From NCBI GenBank assembly GCA_030849065.1, contig JASAON010001608.1, positions 26,722 through 90,721 of the forward strand: a stretch of 64,000 nt of DNA, given 5' to 3'. Source of the DNA: Jaenimonas drosophilae. Taxonomy: Eukaryota > Euglenozoa > Kinetoplastea > Trypanosomatida > Trypanosomatidae. The notes below the pieces were generated by a model, which ran no database searches, was not told where the DNA came from, and was given only the letters and a program-made list of their open reading frames with translations. The first letter of the stretch is position 1; each line of letters opens with the position of its first letter. Positions 40,653-50,923 of the stretch are shown piece after piece. A program made the position numbers and the translations under genes.

Positions 40653-43600
40653 TCACATCTTCGCCGTGGCGGCACCTCCACGACGGAGCGGCTTGCCATC
40701 TGCCGCCGCCGATGATTCATCCTCCTGCTGCAGCTCCTTGGCCATCTTAGACCGATTCAGCATTTGCGAGAGGTTCTCCACCTTGTGGCTCAGCGGCCGC
40801 AACAACGAACGTCGCAGGAAGACGCTGAGACGTTGGTCAAAGGGAATGAGCGGGTTGGGCTGCTTAAAGTAGCACAGCACGCAGAGGAACTGCACGAAGC
40901 CTTCGTAGACGAGGATCTGCACGTCCTTTCGCTGTGAGGAGCTCACCATGTTGGTGCGAGGATCTACGATGCTCACGGCGCGGAGATTGCGACGACCCTT
41001 GTTGGGCTCATCACGTGGCCTCCCATCAATTTCACGGCGTTTGGCCGTTGCCTCCTCCTCAATGGCCCGGCGAGTCACGCAGCAGTGCTGAAAGAGCTCA
41101 TAAATGAGGTACTGCGAGATCTCCGTGCTCGTCAGCATCGCATCGCGGAGCATGCGCAGCAAATCTTCCTTTTCCATCCCCGACGACCCAAATATATCTT
41201 TGCTGTAGGCGTTGAAGGCCACAATTAAGGCGGGGGTGTACCACGATAACGTTTCTTGCGTCGCGATGCCACGCGTGATGCGTTTGGCCAGCGATTGCGG
41301 ATCATCCCCACGACCGGTGTCTGTGGCATCTCCAACACGCGTACACACAAATCGCATCAGCGCATCTCCAGCCCACAAAATAGAACGTGTTTTCATTGGC
41401 CGCGGCATATCTTCGTCAAAGTAGCTCCGCAGCACTTTTTTCCGCGAGGGCGGGTTGGGCGAGCCGGGATGGTGCCGTGGTGATCCATCGGCAGATCCAT
41501 CGCGTTGTGTGGTGTTGGTCGTACGGCGCCCCGACGATGGCCGCAGCTCTGTTGAGCGTTGCAACGAATTGACGGTGCTCCCCAGATCCACCTCACTCCC
41601 AGCCTCTCCTCCGGCACCCGCACCATCGCCAGCATCCTTGTTGTTGTTGTTGTTGTTGCCGTGCGAGCTCTGCCCATCGCGATTCGTCAGCTGGTACAAC
41701 GCATTCGCCACCAACACCACCGCCGTCACAAAGGCAGGAAAGGCCATGTCGGAGCGAATAGTCGGGAGAGGTGCCACAACCATGCCACTCGTCTCGCTCA
41801 AGATGGTGCTCGAAGCGGGCGGCGTACCACCGCGCGAGCCACTCAGCGCGCCACCTCCGCCGGCGGCAGGGTTGTTGCGGCTACGACCACCGCGTGGGCT
41901 GGCGAGGGTTGAGTTGGTTGTGAAGGATGTTGGCCGCTCCCACTCACCCTGCGACATGACGGCGTCATAAAAGAAGATGGTGATGGCCTCCATGTCAAGC
42001 GGATAGTGCTCCTCCTCCTCCGGCACCATCGTGATGAGCTTCAGATCGGCGCAGAGAAGACGCCATCCGCCGAGGTCCAGGGTGGGAAGGGCGAGCTCCG
42101 CGCTCAGAACCGAGCGACGCAGAAAGAGAGCGAGGAGGTCGTGGCTGACGTTGCGCAGCGCCAACATCAGGGCTGCTTTTTCACGCAATACAAATTCCTC
42201 CACGGGGATCTGCTCCGGGTCGATGCACCACGTTGGCGGAATCACCGCGAGCGGCGTATCTTCCACGACGAAGCCGCCGCTCTCGGAATCCGGAACGAGC
42301 CTCGTTGGCGCCGCCAGCACATCGGCCGCGGCGAAGATGCCGCTCTGCATCGCCGCACGCAACAAGGTGGCGCGCTTCTGAAAAATGCGTGAGAGGCATG
42401 AGCCGTGGAGCGGAAGCTGCCACTGATCATCGCGAACGAGGCCAACACGCAGGGCGTTGGGGCTCGCGCGTGGCCCTGTGAAGATGCCGCGGCTGATGCC
42501 AGCATACGTCATGACGGGCACCAAACATGAGATGGTGACGTGCCAACGATGAAGTTGAAGTGAGCGATTGAGGGCCATGCCGAGCTCACCGAGCACCTCC
42601 GCGAGCTGTGGCGAGTCAAAGGCGTCGCTCGGCCAAAAATTGCCACGAAGAAGAAACGGATGTGCGTTGGTGCCAAAGACGGGGATGCAGCGCTCCTTGA
42701 AGAGCTGCCACGGGCTCTTATCCTCGTCCTCGAGGTGCGCCATGATCTCCTCCTCCACGGTGGAGAGGAGGCGGCGCTCACGCTCGGTGTCGGCGGATGT
42801 AAATTCCGTCGAGCCGCGCGACGAGGAGTGGCGGCGTGCGGAGGCGCGGTCCTGCAAACTCTGGCCCTCACTGAGAAGATAAATGATGGCCTCTCGCTCA
42901 ATCTCCGCGCTCTGCCGGCACTTGTGGTTGAAGGGGTGCGAGAAGCGCGTGTAGAGCAGCGCCACGAAGGTCACGACGGCGGAGCGCTCGCCCATGGAGA
43001 GGGCGTGAGGATCAATCACCTCCTGCAGCTCCACCCGGGCTGCTGGTGCGGGCGGGCTGAGATCGAGCTCCGCCAACACCGCGTCCTGTGCCTCCTTCCG
43101 CTTCAAATCAATGGAGTCGCTGATGGATACCTCCGTCCCCGCCATCAGCTCCGTCGCGAACTGCAGCAGCAGCGACATGCGCTCGCTCGGCATCATGTTG
43201 AGCAAATCACCAAAACAATCTGAGTACACCGGAAATGGGGAGTCAAGCTGCACGTTGCGCTTCTCCAACAACTGCCGGCGGCGATCGGGGAATTCACCGG
43301 CTTGCGCGGTACCGCCTTCGCCCTCCGCCACCGTCTTGAGAACGATGGAGCTCTCGGCGTTTTGCTGCATGTGGTCGCTGTTGGCGGTGCGCTGGAGGTA
43401 GCGCGGGAGTGCCAAATAAAAGAGCAAACGGCTCAACAGAATGCCGTTGCGGGCCTCCTCGCTGAAGGTGGAGAACTGCACGGAGAGCGCGCCACCCTTC
43501 AGATCATCGAGAGACTGCAGATCGCTGAGGCATCCGTTCGCCCAGTCCTGCAGAATCTGCAGCGCGTCGGGCAGATTGCGCGTGGAGCTCAACACGATGG

Positions 43601-46600
43601 GGGCCAGTGAGCCAAAGAGCCGCAGCTCCTCCTCCTCGCGGAGGTGCTGCGTGGTGTATTCGAGGTTGGCCGCCTTCTTATCTTCGCCGCCCTTCTCTCC
43701 GCTCTTGCTGTCAAGGCTGCCATCGGAACCAACATCACGCTGCACACGTGCATCATCGAGCAGCTCCGCCACATGTGTGTTCACCCCGCTCAGCTCACCC
43801 ACAACACGCAACAACGTGCGCTGCCACGGACGATTGCGGTGCGAGCGGATACGTGACTTGAGCTGCAAAATACGTCGATGACGATCATTCAGCAGAAACT
43901 GTTTCTGTTGCACCAAATTGCAAAAGTGCAGCTTCTCCTCGACCGTCTTGAGGAGGTCGGCCTCGAGCTTGCGGTTGTGCTCCTGCAGCCCACGCTTCTC
44001 CGTCTCAACTTTTTGTAGCATGCGCGTCTGTACCGCAATTTCTTGTCGCAGGTGCCCACACACCTCCTCCATGTCCTTGAGCTTCGCCAACATATCGTCA
44101 AAGGTGCCCGTCGCGCGCGTCTCGTGCATGTCGGAGCGCGTAAATTGCGGAACACTCTGGAAGGCCAACATGCTATGATCCTCGCCGAGATCCATCGTGT
44201 TGGCGGAGTTTTCGAGGGTGTACGCGCTCACCCCGCTCGATGGCCGGCTCGAGGCATTGCCGTGCGGCGGAACAGGCACCGGCGGCAGCGCGAGCGGAGG
44301 CCCGCTGATGCTGCCGCCCGCCTTCGTTGTCGCGGTGGAGCCGCGGTGCGCCACCATCATGGTGGGGCTGGGCTGCGTTGGCAGGCTCGGGATGCTCGCC
44401 CCGCCCTTGGAACCAATCGTGCTCAGAAACTCTAAGTTGGTCTGCCGCGGAGTGAGATCGCCAATGCGCGGTGGCGGGGCGGGGAGGAAGGGTGAGCTAC
44501 CGTCGGTGCTGTTCGTGCGGCGGTTTGCGGAGTGGCCGCCCGTCAGGATGAGCGGATCAACGATGCTCGATCGCAACGTGGCGCTGGCGATGGCTGATTC
44601 TCTGCGTGAGATGGATTCTTCATGAATGGAGGCGTGGCCCTTCACTTGCACCTTCACGTGGCGCGCCGCCTCGGCCAACTTGGTCGCGATGAATTTGTTC
44701 TTATCGCCGAGCGCGACATCACCGACGTGGGTTGAGAGGGGATTCATCATGCCGGCGGCGTTGATGCGCGAGGCCACCTCAGAGTCCGCCAGGAAGAGTT
44801 GGTACTTCTGATCAATCATGCGGAAGTAGTTGGTGCGTGCATCTTCGCGGGTGTGAAAGCGCCACGCATCGAACACGGTGCGGATGAGCGACTGGTTGCG
44901 CAATCGGCTAATGAGCGAGGTGAGTGAGCGGTTGCGAATCTGCGCCTGACGCTTGGCGATGACACTCCTCCGCCACGTTCGCATCGCCCAGTGCTTCATG
45001 GCATGCTCCATGTACCGCAGATCTTCCTTGGATTGAATGGCGGCCTCGCTCGCCCACTGCGAGACCTGCGAGCGGAGCGGAATCTGCGTGAGTTGCGCCA
45101 CTTGCTCGCTAATGCCACCCAAGTCGGGCAGCACCGAGAGATAGGGCACCACACCTTCGTAGAGGTGTGGGAGGAGGTAGTGATGATAGAGCTGGAGCGC
45201 AAAATCAATCCCAGGCACCACCGTGCGCACCTGCGAGAGGATCTTCCAAAGCAACGCCGCACTCGTCGCAGTTTCAATGATGAGCGCCGACGGCAGAATG
45301 CGTTCCGGTGGGAGCGACACCGTCGAGGGAAGTAGGCCCTCCGCGGCAGATGCCGTGAGCTCCTTCTCCGTCTCAACAAAGTGAGATATATATACTTCCA
45401 TGGCGCGATTCACGTCGTGCTGCAGGCCAACGCGCTCCACTTCCTTGGTGGTGCTGTCGGTGCGCGGCCGGCCACCCGCCAAGATGCCGGCGAAGGAGGC
45501 CTCTAAACTGCCGCCTTCCCCATCGGCGTGGTGGCCTTCAACCGCTTTGCTCTCGTTGTACGTAACGAGCAACGCAGTGGCGCGTTGATGCAGGTGTGCG
45601 CGCATGTTTCGGAAGAGGGTCTCGAGCTCGTTGATGGGCACAATCACACCACGTGTGGTGGCACCCACAGGAGAGATGCCGCTTCCTTGCGCCATAATAT
45701 CGGTGCCTGTTGCGCGTGGTGCAGCACCATCGCCGCTCATCAGCGACGAGGTTGGCGGGCCGCCGGATCGTGGCGGATGTGCCGCGATTGAGTTGCGTTG
45801 CTGGCGGCAGTAGTCTTCAATCCACTCCGACTCCGCCGACGTGATGAGCTCACGCACGCTATCCATCAACGGCCCCTCAATGGCCTTCTCCAACACCTCG
45901 CGATCATATTGCAACATGCGCGCCGACTGCCGATTCTCCCACCACTTGAAGAGGCGTTCGTTGCGGCTTTTTTCTGAATCGCGCACCGCATCTTTTTCCG
46001 CCATCGTCATGGCGTAGAGGTCAGAATCGCCGTTGATGATATCGATGCCCGCGGCTAGACCGAGAGCGGGCGCGGGAAGTGGCCGATGCACCGGCATGAA
46101 GCTCTCAACGCCAATCGCATCCAACACCACCTCACCTCCGCCTCCTTCAGCACCACTACGCGTGGGCTGTGCGCCACGAAAGAGCGGCATGGAGTTAGGT
46201 TTACGTGCACGTGAGTACTTCAAGAGGCTCTCCGCTGTGGTTTTGGTGCGAAGACGGCGTTGTTGCTCCTCCTGCTCGCGGAGCTGCGCAATGTACTGAT
46301 TGGTGTATACGAGGCCATCGGAGATGGTGATGGTGGCGGGAATGACGCAGGCCGATGCACGTCCGCCGATACCCTTCTCAATATCATTTTTGGTGCTCAC
46401 GGTGTTGAGGCCATCTTCCACGAGATCGATGCTATCAACGCGGCGTTTTGGCTTCACGCGGTGGAGATAAAACACCTCCTCCTCCTCCGTCTTCTTCTTG
46501 GCCGAGGAGGACGGTTGGCAGCTCAACATTGTTGCTGGGCTCGTTGTGAGGAGGTTGGGTGGTGCCACGCGTTGTGCTGTGTTCTTCTGCCGCTTTGCAT

Positions 46601-46706
46601 CATCATCAACGGCGGTGTAGGTGTTGGCGAAACGAAACTGATAATCCTCAAACACACCGCCCTTGTGGCCATCACCACCGCCGGCCTTCTTGCCGCTACG
46701 ACTCAT
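40653..46706 (-). CDS. Large coiled-coil protein with calponin-homology-like region, cytoskeletal candidate
   Basis: 2017 residues from ATG 46706; a polypyrimidine tract and TAG end two bases before the ATG. Residues about 555-630 are Trp/Arg-rich helical repeats (HWAMRTWRRSV, FDAWRFHT) like Sfi1/IQ-type segments. A disordered Pro/Ser stretch (about 700-850) leads into a coiled coil (about 858-960). Near 1035-1100 the segment ILQDWANGCL...EEARNGILLSRLLFYLALP follows a calponin-homology (CH) pattern, and ERMSLLLQFATEL...VVTFVALLYTRFSHPF (about 1150-1265) looks like a second CH-like unit. After a Gly/Asn-rich insert (about 1700-1790) a helical EF-hand-like segment (MEKEDLLRMLRDAML) occurs near 1855. 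Tandem CH domains bind actin or microtubules, so a flagellar or cytoskeletal role is likely. No exact family is recognised. Confidence 0.85.
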   Translation of the reverse strand: MSRSGKKAGGGDGHKGGVFEDYQFRFANTYTAVDDDAKRQKNTAQRVAPPNLLTTSPATMLSCQPSSSAKKKTEEEEVFYLHRVKPKRRVDSIDLVEDGLNTVSTKNDIEKGIGGRASACVIPATITISDGLVYTNQYIAQLREQEEQQRRLRTKTTAESLLKYSRARKPNSMPLFRGAQPTRSGAEGGGGEVVLDAIGVESFMPVHRPLPAPALGLAAGIDIINGDSDLYAMTMAEKDAVRDSEKSRNERLFKWWENRQSARMLQYDREVLEKAIEGPLMDSVRELITSAESEWIEDYCRQQRNSIAAHPPRSGGPPTSSLMSGDGAAPRATGTDIMAQGSGISPVGATTRGVIVPINELETLFRNMRAHLHQRATALLVTYNESKAVEGHHADGEGGSLEASFAGILAGGRPRTDSTTKEVERVGLQHDVNRAMEVYISHFVETEKELTASAAEGLLPSTVSLPPERILPSALIIETATSAALLWKILSQVRTVVPGIDFALQLYHHYLLPHLYEGVVPYLSVLPDLGGISEQVAQLTQIPLRSQVSQWASEAAIQSKEDLRYMEHAMKHWAMRTWRRSVIAKRQAQIRNRSLTSLISRLRNQSLIRTVFDAWRFHTREDARTNYFRMIDQKYQLFLADSEVASRINAAGMMNPLSTHVGDVALGDKNKFIATKLAEAARHVKVQVKGHASIHEESISRRESAIASATLRSSIVDPLILTGGHSANRRTNSTDGSSPFLPAPPPRIGDLTPRQTNLEFLSTIGSKGGASIPSLPTQPSPTMMVAHRGSTATTKAGGSISGPPLALPPVPVPPHGNASSRPSSGVSAYTLENSANTMDLGEDHSMLAFQSVPQFTRSDMHETRATGTFDDMLAKLKDMEEVCGHLRQEIAVQTRMLQKVETEKRGLQEHNRKLEADLLKTVEEKLHFCNLVQQKQFLLNDRHRRILQLKSRIRSHRNRPWQRTLLRVVGELSGVNTHVAELLDDARVQRDVGSDGSLDSKSGEKGGEDKKAANLEYTTQHLREEEELRLFGSLAPIVLSSTRNLPDALQILQDWANGCLSDLQSLDDLKGGALSVQFSTFSEEARNGILLSRLLFYLALPRYLQRTANSDHMQQNAESSIVLKTVAEGEGGTAQAGEFPDRRRQLLEKRNVQLDSPFPVYSDCFGDLLNMMPSERMSLLLQFATELMAGTEVSISDSIDLKRKEAQDAVLAELDLSPPAPAARVELQEVIDPHALSMGERSAVVTFVALLYTRFSHPFNHKCRQSAEIEREAIIYLLSEGQSLQDRASARRHSSSRGSTEFTSADTERERRLLSTVEEEIMAHLEDEDKSPWQLFKERCIPVFGTNAHPFLLRGNFWPSDAFDSPQLAEVLGELGMALNRSLQLHRWHVTISCLVPVMTYAGISRGIFTGPRASPNALRVGLVRDDQWQLPLHGSCLSRIFQKRATLLRAAMQSGIFAAADVLAAPTRLVPDSESGGFVVEDTPLAVIPPTWCIDPEQIPVEEFVLREKAALMLALRNVSHDLLALFLRRSVLSAELALPTLDLGGWRLLCADLKLITMVPEEEEHYPLDMEAITIFFYDAVMSQGEWERPTSFTTNSTLASPRGGRSRNNPAAGGGGALSGSRGGTPPASSTILSETSGMVVAPLPTIRSDMAFPAFVTAVVLVANALYQLTNRDGQSSHGNNNNNNKDAGDGAGAGGEAGSEVDLGSTVNSLQRSTELRPSSGRRTTNTTQRDGSADGSPRHHPGSPNPPSRKKVLRSYFDEDMPRPMKTRSILWAGDALMRFVCTRVGDATDTGRGDDPQSLAKRITRGIATQETLSWYTPALIVAFNAYSKDIFGSSGMEKEDLLRMLRDAMLTSTEISQYLIYELFQHCCVTRRAIEEEATAKRREIDGRPRDEPNKGRRNLRAVSIVDPRTNMVSSSQRKDVQILVYEGFVQFLCVLCYFKQPNPLIPFDQRLSVFLRRSLLRPLSHKVENLSQMLNRSKMAKELQQEDESSAAADGKPLRRGGAATAKM

Positions 46707-46708
46707 AA

Positions 46709-46733
46709 CTACACGCAAGAAAGAAGAAGAATA
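46709..46733 (-). promoter_or_regulatory. Putative spliced-leader acceptor of the 2017-residue protein gene
   Basis: On the minus strand a TTCTTCTTCTTTCTT tract (46716-46733) is followed by GTGTAG ending at 46709, two bases before the ATG at 46706. This would leave almost no gene-specific 5' UTR. Confidence 0.5.
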
Positions 46734-46870
46734 ATGTTGTTGCTGTAGTTGTTGTTGTGTGGGAGGTATAAATGTGCAGATGCACTCTCCCCAGACCTTC
46801 ACGTGCGGCACTCAGCTGAGTTTGGCACTCGAACAACTACAAAAAAAAACTTGCAACAAAGATGAAGAAG

Positions 46871-46894
46871 ATGTATGTATGTATGTATGTATGT
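46871..46894. repeat. (ATGT)n tetranucleotide repeat
   Basis: About six ATGT units in the spacer upstream of the 2017-residue protein gene. Confidence 0.85.
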
Positions 46895-47172
46895 GTGTTG
46901 CCATGAAGGAGCATCATGTACCCGTGTGCGTATACGTAGGCATATACTCATGATAGAAGCAAATGAGCTTCATGAGGGGTATAGGAAGGATGATGGTACG
47001 AATGTTGCGTGGACCAACGCTCCAGCTCATCATGAATGGGCAACCCAATCTTGATGTACGACGGAGGTGATGGCACGCACGCATACAGCTCTATGGCCGA
47101 GACACAAGCAGCATTGCAATTGTGTTCGGTTGTATATTGGTATCATGTATAGCAAATGATGATGATGTTGGC

Positions 47173-48087
47173 CTACACCGGAACATCACTACCACCAAAC
47201 ATGCGAAGCAGGAAGTGCATGGCAGCATCGCCACGACGTAGTTGTGCTTCAGCAGCAGCATCATCATCATCATCATCATCTCCACGCGTGTGTAGATGCA
47301 GCTCCACCGTGGTGGCGTTTATCCCGCTCACCATTTCTGATTGCGAGTGATGAGTGCGGCTATCAGAAGGTGTTGCACCTCCAGCGGAGGAGCTCACTCT
47401 TGTGTGGTTGTTGGTGTTGGCGGCCTTCGTGGAGTTGTGCGTTGGTGATGTTGTTGGGGCGTGATACAGAGCTGCGGCCAACTCACCAACGGTGGCAGAG
47501 AGATCCGCGGATCTGTCTGCGTCGTGGGGTGTTGCGCTGATGCTCGAGATATTCAGTGTTGAGCTTCCACCAGCTTCTGCTTCCTTGGATGAAAACGTGC
47601 GATGCCCCGCCTGCTCCTGACTCCAACCCAATTTGGCAGAAGATGAGCGGCCATCGCCCTTCTTGCGTGGTGAGCGTGTTTGGGTCGAGGAGGTGCTGCG
47701 CGACGTGCGTGCAGGCCGTGGAGGTGGAGGTTGGCGCAACATGTACGTGAGAATGCGAGCTAACGCGTCACTGCGATCATCATCACCATCATCATTGTTG
47801 GTAGCCACCGTCTTGTGCTCCATCTGAGGTACCGATGATACACCTGCTTCACGTACAGAACTGGTGGTGGCTGGTTTTGGTGGAGCGGATGTGTGTTGGG
47901 CTCGTGCCAACGTACGTTGCTGGAGGAGTGCCTCCTTCAACGAATGAATCTCATGTTGTTGTTGCAGAACGCGATCGGCGAGCTGCGCCACGAGGGCTTC
48001 GCATCCCGACAAGAGCCGCTCTTCTCCGGCGGATGCTGGAACAGATGAGCGCATCACCGCGGATGGCCCACCACGTTGATGAGCCAT
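47173..48087 (-). CDS. Small coiled-coil/disordered protein, unrecognised
   Basis: 304 residues from ATG 48087, the first ATG after a clear trans-splice acceptor at 48131; a longer in-frame extension lies upstream of that acceptor and is rejected. Residues about 22-65 form a heptad-rich helix (LLSGCEALVAQLADRVLQQQHEIHSLKEALLQ, quoted in part). The middle is Ser/Thr/Pro/Arg-rich, with a helical DALARILTYMLRQ near 110. The C-terminus (MVSGINATTVELHLH ... AAMHFLLRMFGG) is partly ordered and carries a (GAT)n-encoded Asp run. No domain is recognised; there is no signal peptide or membrane segment. Confidence 0.75.
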   Translation of the reverse strand: MAHQRGGPSAVMRSSVPASAGEERLLSGCEALVAQLADRVLQQQHEIHSLKEALLQQRTLARAQHTSAPPKPATTSSVREAGVSSVPQMEHKTVATNNDDGDDDRSDALARILTYMLRQPPPPRPARTSRSTSSTQTRSPRKKGDGRSSSAKLGWSQEQAGHRTFSSKEAEAGGSSTLNISSISATPHDADRSADLSATVGELAAALYHAPTTSPTHNSTKAANTNNHTRVSSSAGGATPSDSRTHHSQSEMVSGINATTVELHLHTRGDDDDDDDAAAEAQLRRGDAAMHFLLRMFGGSDVPV

Positions 48088-48130
48088 TGCAGCCCCCACA
48101 AAGTTGTGTTGTGTTGTGAATGTGCCAGCC

Positions 48131-48157
48131 CTATGAAAAGAAAGTGAAGAGAGCAAG
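48131..48157 (-). promoter_or_regulatory. Putative spliced-leader acceptor of the 304-residue protein gene
   Basis: CTTGCTCTCTTCACTTTCTT on the minus strand (48157-48138) leads into TTCATAG, with AG at 48132-48131, 44 bases before the ATG at 48087 and no ATG in between. Confidence 0.6.
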
Positions 48158-48276
48158 ATGCATGATGATGATGGCCTAGACACGCACGTTGAGTTGGATA
48201 GAAACATTCATGAATTAGTTGTGATCCGTAAATCAGCATTGATGTACGCCTCATACACGCATATTGACGTAGATGC

Positions 48277-48279
<3 letters not shown>

Positions 48280-48307
<28 letters not shown>
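48280..48307. repeat. (CA)n microsatellite
   Basis: Fourteen CA units in the 232-base spacer between the 304-residue protein and the type II membrane protein. Confidence 0.9.
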
Positions 48308-48312
<5 letters not shown>

Positions 48313-48319
48313 TTCGCAA

Positions 48320-50593
48320 TCACGGAAGTACTTGATCAGGATCATACATGAATCCTCCCGCACCGCTACACACACGGTAGGCGCCCTTGCTCCACCGCCC
48401 TGTACGGCCAAGATAGTAGGCCATCATATCCATGGAGCGTTGCGGTGTTGTGTTTTCATCACCCATGCACTCATGCCTCCTTCGACGGCAGCGCATTGCC
48501 ATGCGCTCAAGGTACCAACGAGTGCGAAACATCATTGGTGCGCCATCCACCGCGCAGCTGTTGGATGGCAAACACACAACGGCCGCATCACCGGCGCGAC
48601 GGCGCAGTTTTTGTCGGCGGCGCTGCTCCACGACGTACTTCACGTGAATGGGATCCACCTTGGCGGAGATACGCTGACGAAGGACATCGTGTGCGTGGGA
48701 GAGGTTGGCGTGCATCGATGGAGGAAGGAAGTGGCGCAGCGACTGCAGTGCCTCAACCTTCAGCTCCTCTGCGGTGCGATTGATCCTCGGCCGTGGCCAG
48801 AGGAGCTCCGCAAAAGCTGCCACTCCTGCTGACCCAATGTGTGCTGAATTATCCATCCTTACACGAGGCCCACGGCCATGCCGTTTACGTGCGCGAAGTA
48901 GCGCCCGCTTCCACTCCATTGACCAATGAAAACAACACAACGTACCGCAGTGGTTGGTGGTTGGTGGCCGGTATAGCAAGGTACGTAGTGCATCCTTCTC
49001 ACCGGGAGAGGTGGTTGGCGGCGCCAACACCGACGTGGATGGAGCTGCTCGATCAGCATCACCAACTTCTCCATCCACGAAGACCCACCGACGCCACGCA
49101 TCGCAAATGTGGGTGTGAAACAACAATGGAGGCCCGACGAACTCATCCATCCCACTCCATCGACTGATCAGCACCTCACACATGGGAACGAAAGATACAT
49201 GATGCGCATCTGTCGCGGATGTGCGCGGATGATGATGATGATGATGTGCTGTAGTTGGGCGAAGAAAGGGAGCGAGCGGAAGCTGCAGCGCATATCGCGG
49301 TGCGGCGGCACAGTGGTAGGCGAGGGATGTGCCGTAGTGGCGCGCTGGGAGGCCGTCCAGCACAGCGGCATGCCTCCACCATGAAGGAAGTGGCGCCTCC
49401 TGCATCACCATCTGCCGCATCGGCATGTGCTGAGTATCATGGCTAATATTATTATCATTGTTGTATTCACGGCGGAGGTAGCGCATGAAGGCTGACCATC
49501 GTTGCGCAAGAAGTTGTGGTGCATCGGTGTTGTTGTTGGCCTTCGTCAAGGTGTGCGTGTGGCTTGGCAATGCCATGGGTGTGTGTGCGAGACGGAAGAC
49601 ATCAACATCATCCACGTGGAGCGGCGTATCTTCGTCGAGAAGAATGGGCAAGTCAGCCAACTCATTCCGGGAGAGCGCCTGCAGCCCCATACTCATCAAC
49701 GCACCGAGACTCACGTGCTGATCATCATGTACGTGGGAGGAGGATGTGTTGCAGGTGTGAGATGGAGGCGGGAGCCAACGCAGATCAGCCACCACAACAT
49801 ATTCACTTCGCACCGCCTCCACCGCCGCAAAGAGCTGCGCTGGCGCTTGCATCGCGGCCAATTTTTCCGACGAGTGGCGTGGGGCAGGTGCCACCACCAC
49901 ACGCACCAGCTTCCGCCAACGCTGCCACTTTGTGTCGGTGCGATTGCCTTGTTGTTGTTGTTGTTGGTGATGATGATGATCATCATCATGGCCACATTGT
50001 TTGAGTGTTTCTGCATCCTCCACGGCCCATCGACGAATCACCAACTCTGCCACCTCCGCCGCGGTGCGCGTGTGTTGCGTGGTGATGGGAATATAGAGAA
50101 GGAGCTCCAGCAGATGCGCATGCTGCACCAACCCACTGCGGAAGAAGTAGCGCGACCAACGATCCAGAGTGGCGAGGAGCTGCCCACGTACATCCTGCCA
50201 CGTGTGCAGGACCATCACAACTGTAAATGTGCCAACATGAAGTGAATCCGCCACATCTTCATCGGCCTTCTTCGTCGTTCGGAGAATGTTGGCAGGTGGC
50301 ACAGGAAATGAGGTCGCGGAGGATCTTCGCGCGACGTGTGTGCGAGGAGGTGGTGAGGTGTACGTACGCGTCGGCACACTCGTTGTTGGCGGTGCCACCA
50401 CCTCCAACACATGCACCCACTGCCACTGAAGCATCATCATGAAGAGCGTCAGGCCAACCACCACCACAAGAAGCAGGCTAAGAGCATAACTACGACGACG
50501 GCGGCGTTGGCGCCATCGTGGCCGCAGCGCATCAGCAGCTGTGTTTGGTGAAGCTGTGCGCTGTGAGGTAGGCCGGCGGAGGCTGAGTGCCAT
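48320..50593 (-). CDS. Type II membrane protein, possible Golgi glycosyltransferase
   Basis: 757 residues from ATG 50593. A short basic cytoplasmic tail (RRRRR near 30) precedes one hydrophobic segment (YALSLLLVVVVGLTLFMMML, about 35-55), a Pro/Thr/Arg-rich stem, and a large luminal domain: the signal-anchor layout of Golgi enzymes. The domain opens with FTVVMVLHTWQDVRGQLLATL (quoted in part), recalling the first strand and helix of GT-A transferases such as exostosin-like enzymes, and has VVVADLRWLPP near 285, where a metal-binding strand would fall; a clear DxD is not present. Cysteines (HCGTLCC, CLPSNSC) suggest disulphides. Glycosyltransferase is a guess; membrane topology is better supported. 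Confidence 0.8.
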   Translation of the reverse strand: MALSLRRPTSQRTASPNTAADALRPRWRQRRRRRSYALSLLLVVVVGLTLFMMMLQWQWVHVLEVVAPPTTSVPTRTYTSPPPRTHVARRSSATSFPVPPANILRTTKKADEDVADSLHVGTFTVVMVLHTWQDVRGQLLATLDRWSRYFFRSGLVQHAHLLELLLYIPITTQHTRTAAEVAELVIRRWAVEDAETLKQCGHDDDHHHHQQQQQQGNRTDTKWQRWRKLVRVVVAPAPRHSSEKLAAMQAPAQLFAAVEAVRSEYVVVADLRWLPPPSHTCNTSSSHVHDDQHVSLGALMSMGLQALSRNELADLPILLDEDTPLHVDDVDVFRLAHTPMALPSHTHTLTKANNNTDAPQLLAQRWSAFMRYLRREYNNDNNISHDTQHMPMRQMVMQEAPLPSWWRHAAVLDGLPARHYGTSLAYHCAAAPRYALQLPLAPFLRPTTAHHHHHHPRTSATDAHHVSFVPMCEVLISRWSGMDEFVGPPLLFHTHICDAWRRWVFVDGEVGDADRAAPSTSVLAPPTTSPGEKDALRTLLYRPPTTNHCGTLCCFHWSMEWKRALLRARKRHGRGPRVRMDNSAHIGSAGVAAFAELLWPRPRINRTAEELKVEALQSLRHFLPPSMHANLSHAHDVLRQRISAKVDPIHVKYVVEQRRRQKLRRRAGDAAVVCLPSNSCAVDGAPMMFRTRWYLERMAMRCRRRRHECMGDENTTPQRSMDMMAYYLGRTGRWSKGAYRVCSGAGGFMYDPDQVLP

Positions 50594-50923
50594 GATGATT
50601 ATGATGATGTAGCTCCTCCTCCTTCTACGCGTACAGCTGCGATGCTGCAACACCTGTTTTGATGCGAGTGATTCCGGAGTGCCGCTTCATGAAGAGCGCT
50701 CTCCTCCACCGCTACACAAGAAACACACGAGAAACAAGAGCAGAAGTGTTGTGGCAAACGCACTCACTCACATCAAATATGTGAGATGATGATGAGCACA
50801 GACCAAGTTCGTGCATCAGTTCCATGTGGAGAGAGAAACTGCGGCTTATGCCCGCCTACGCCAACAACAACAACACCATGAGAGCAACGACATGATCATC
50901 ATCATCACCAACACCACGACCCA
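50594..50923. other. Spacer without a gene
   Basis: Contains CAA and ATC trinucleotide runs near 50860-50910. No gene seen. Confidence 0.5.

Larger units (their letters stand above)
46707..47172. other. Spacer with an ATGT repeat
   Basis: No gene beyond the acceptor listed. An (ATGT)n run lies at 46871-46894 and a nine-A stretch near 46841-46849. Confidence 0.5.

Noticed and set aside
46801..46860. tRNA T-arm-like TCGAAC motif
   Set aside because: The flanks do not form an acceptor, D-arm or anticodon arm in either orientation.
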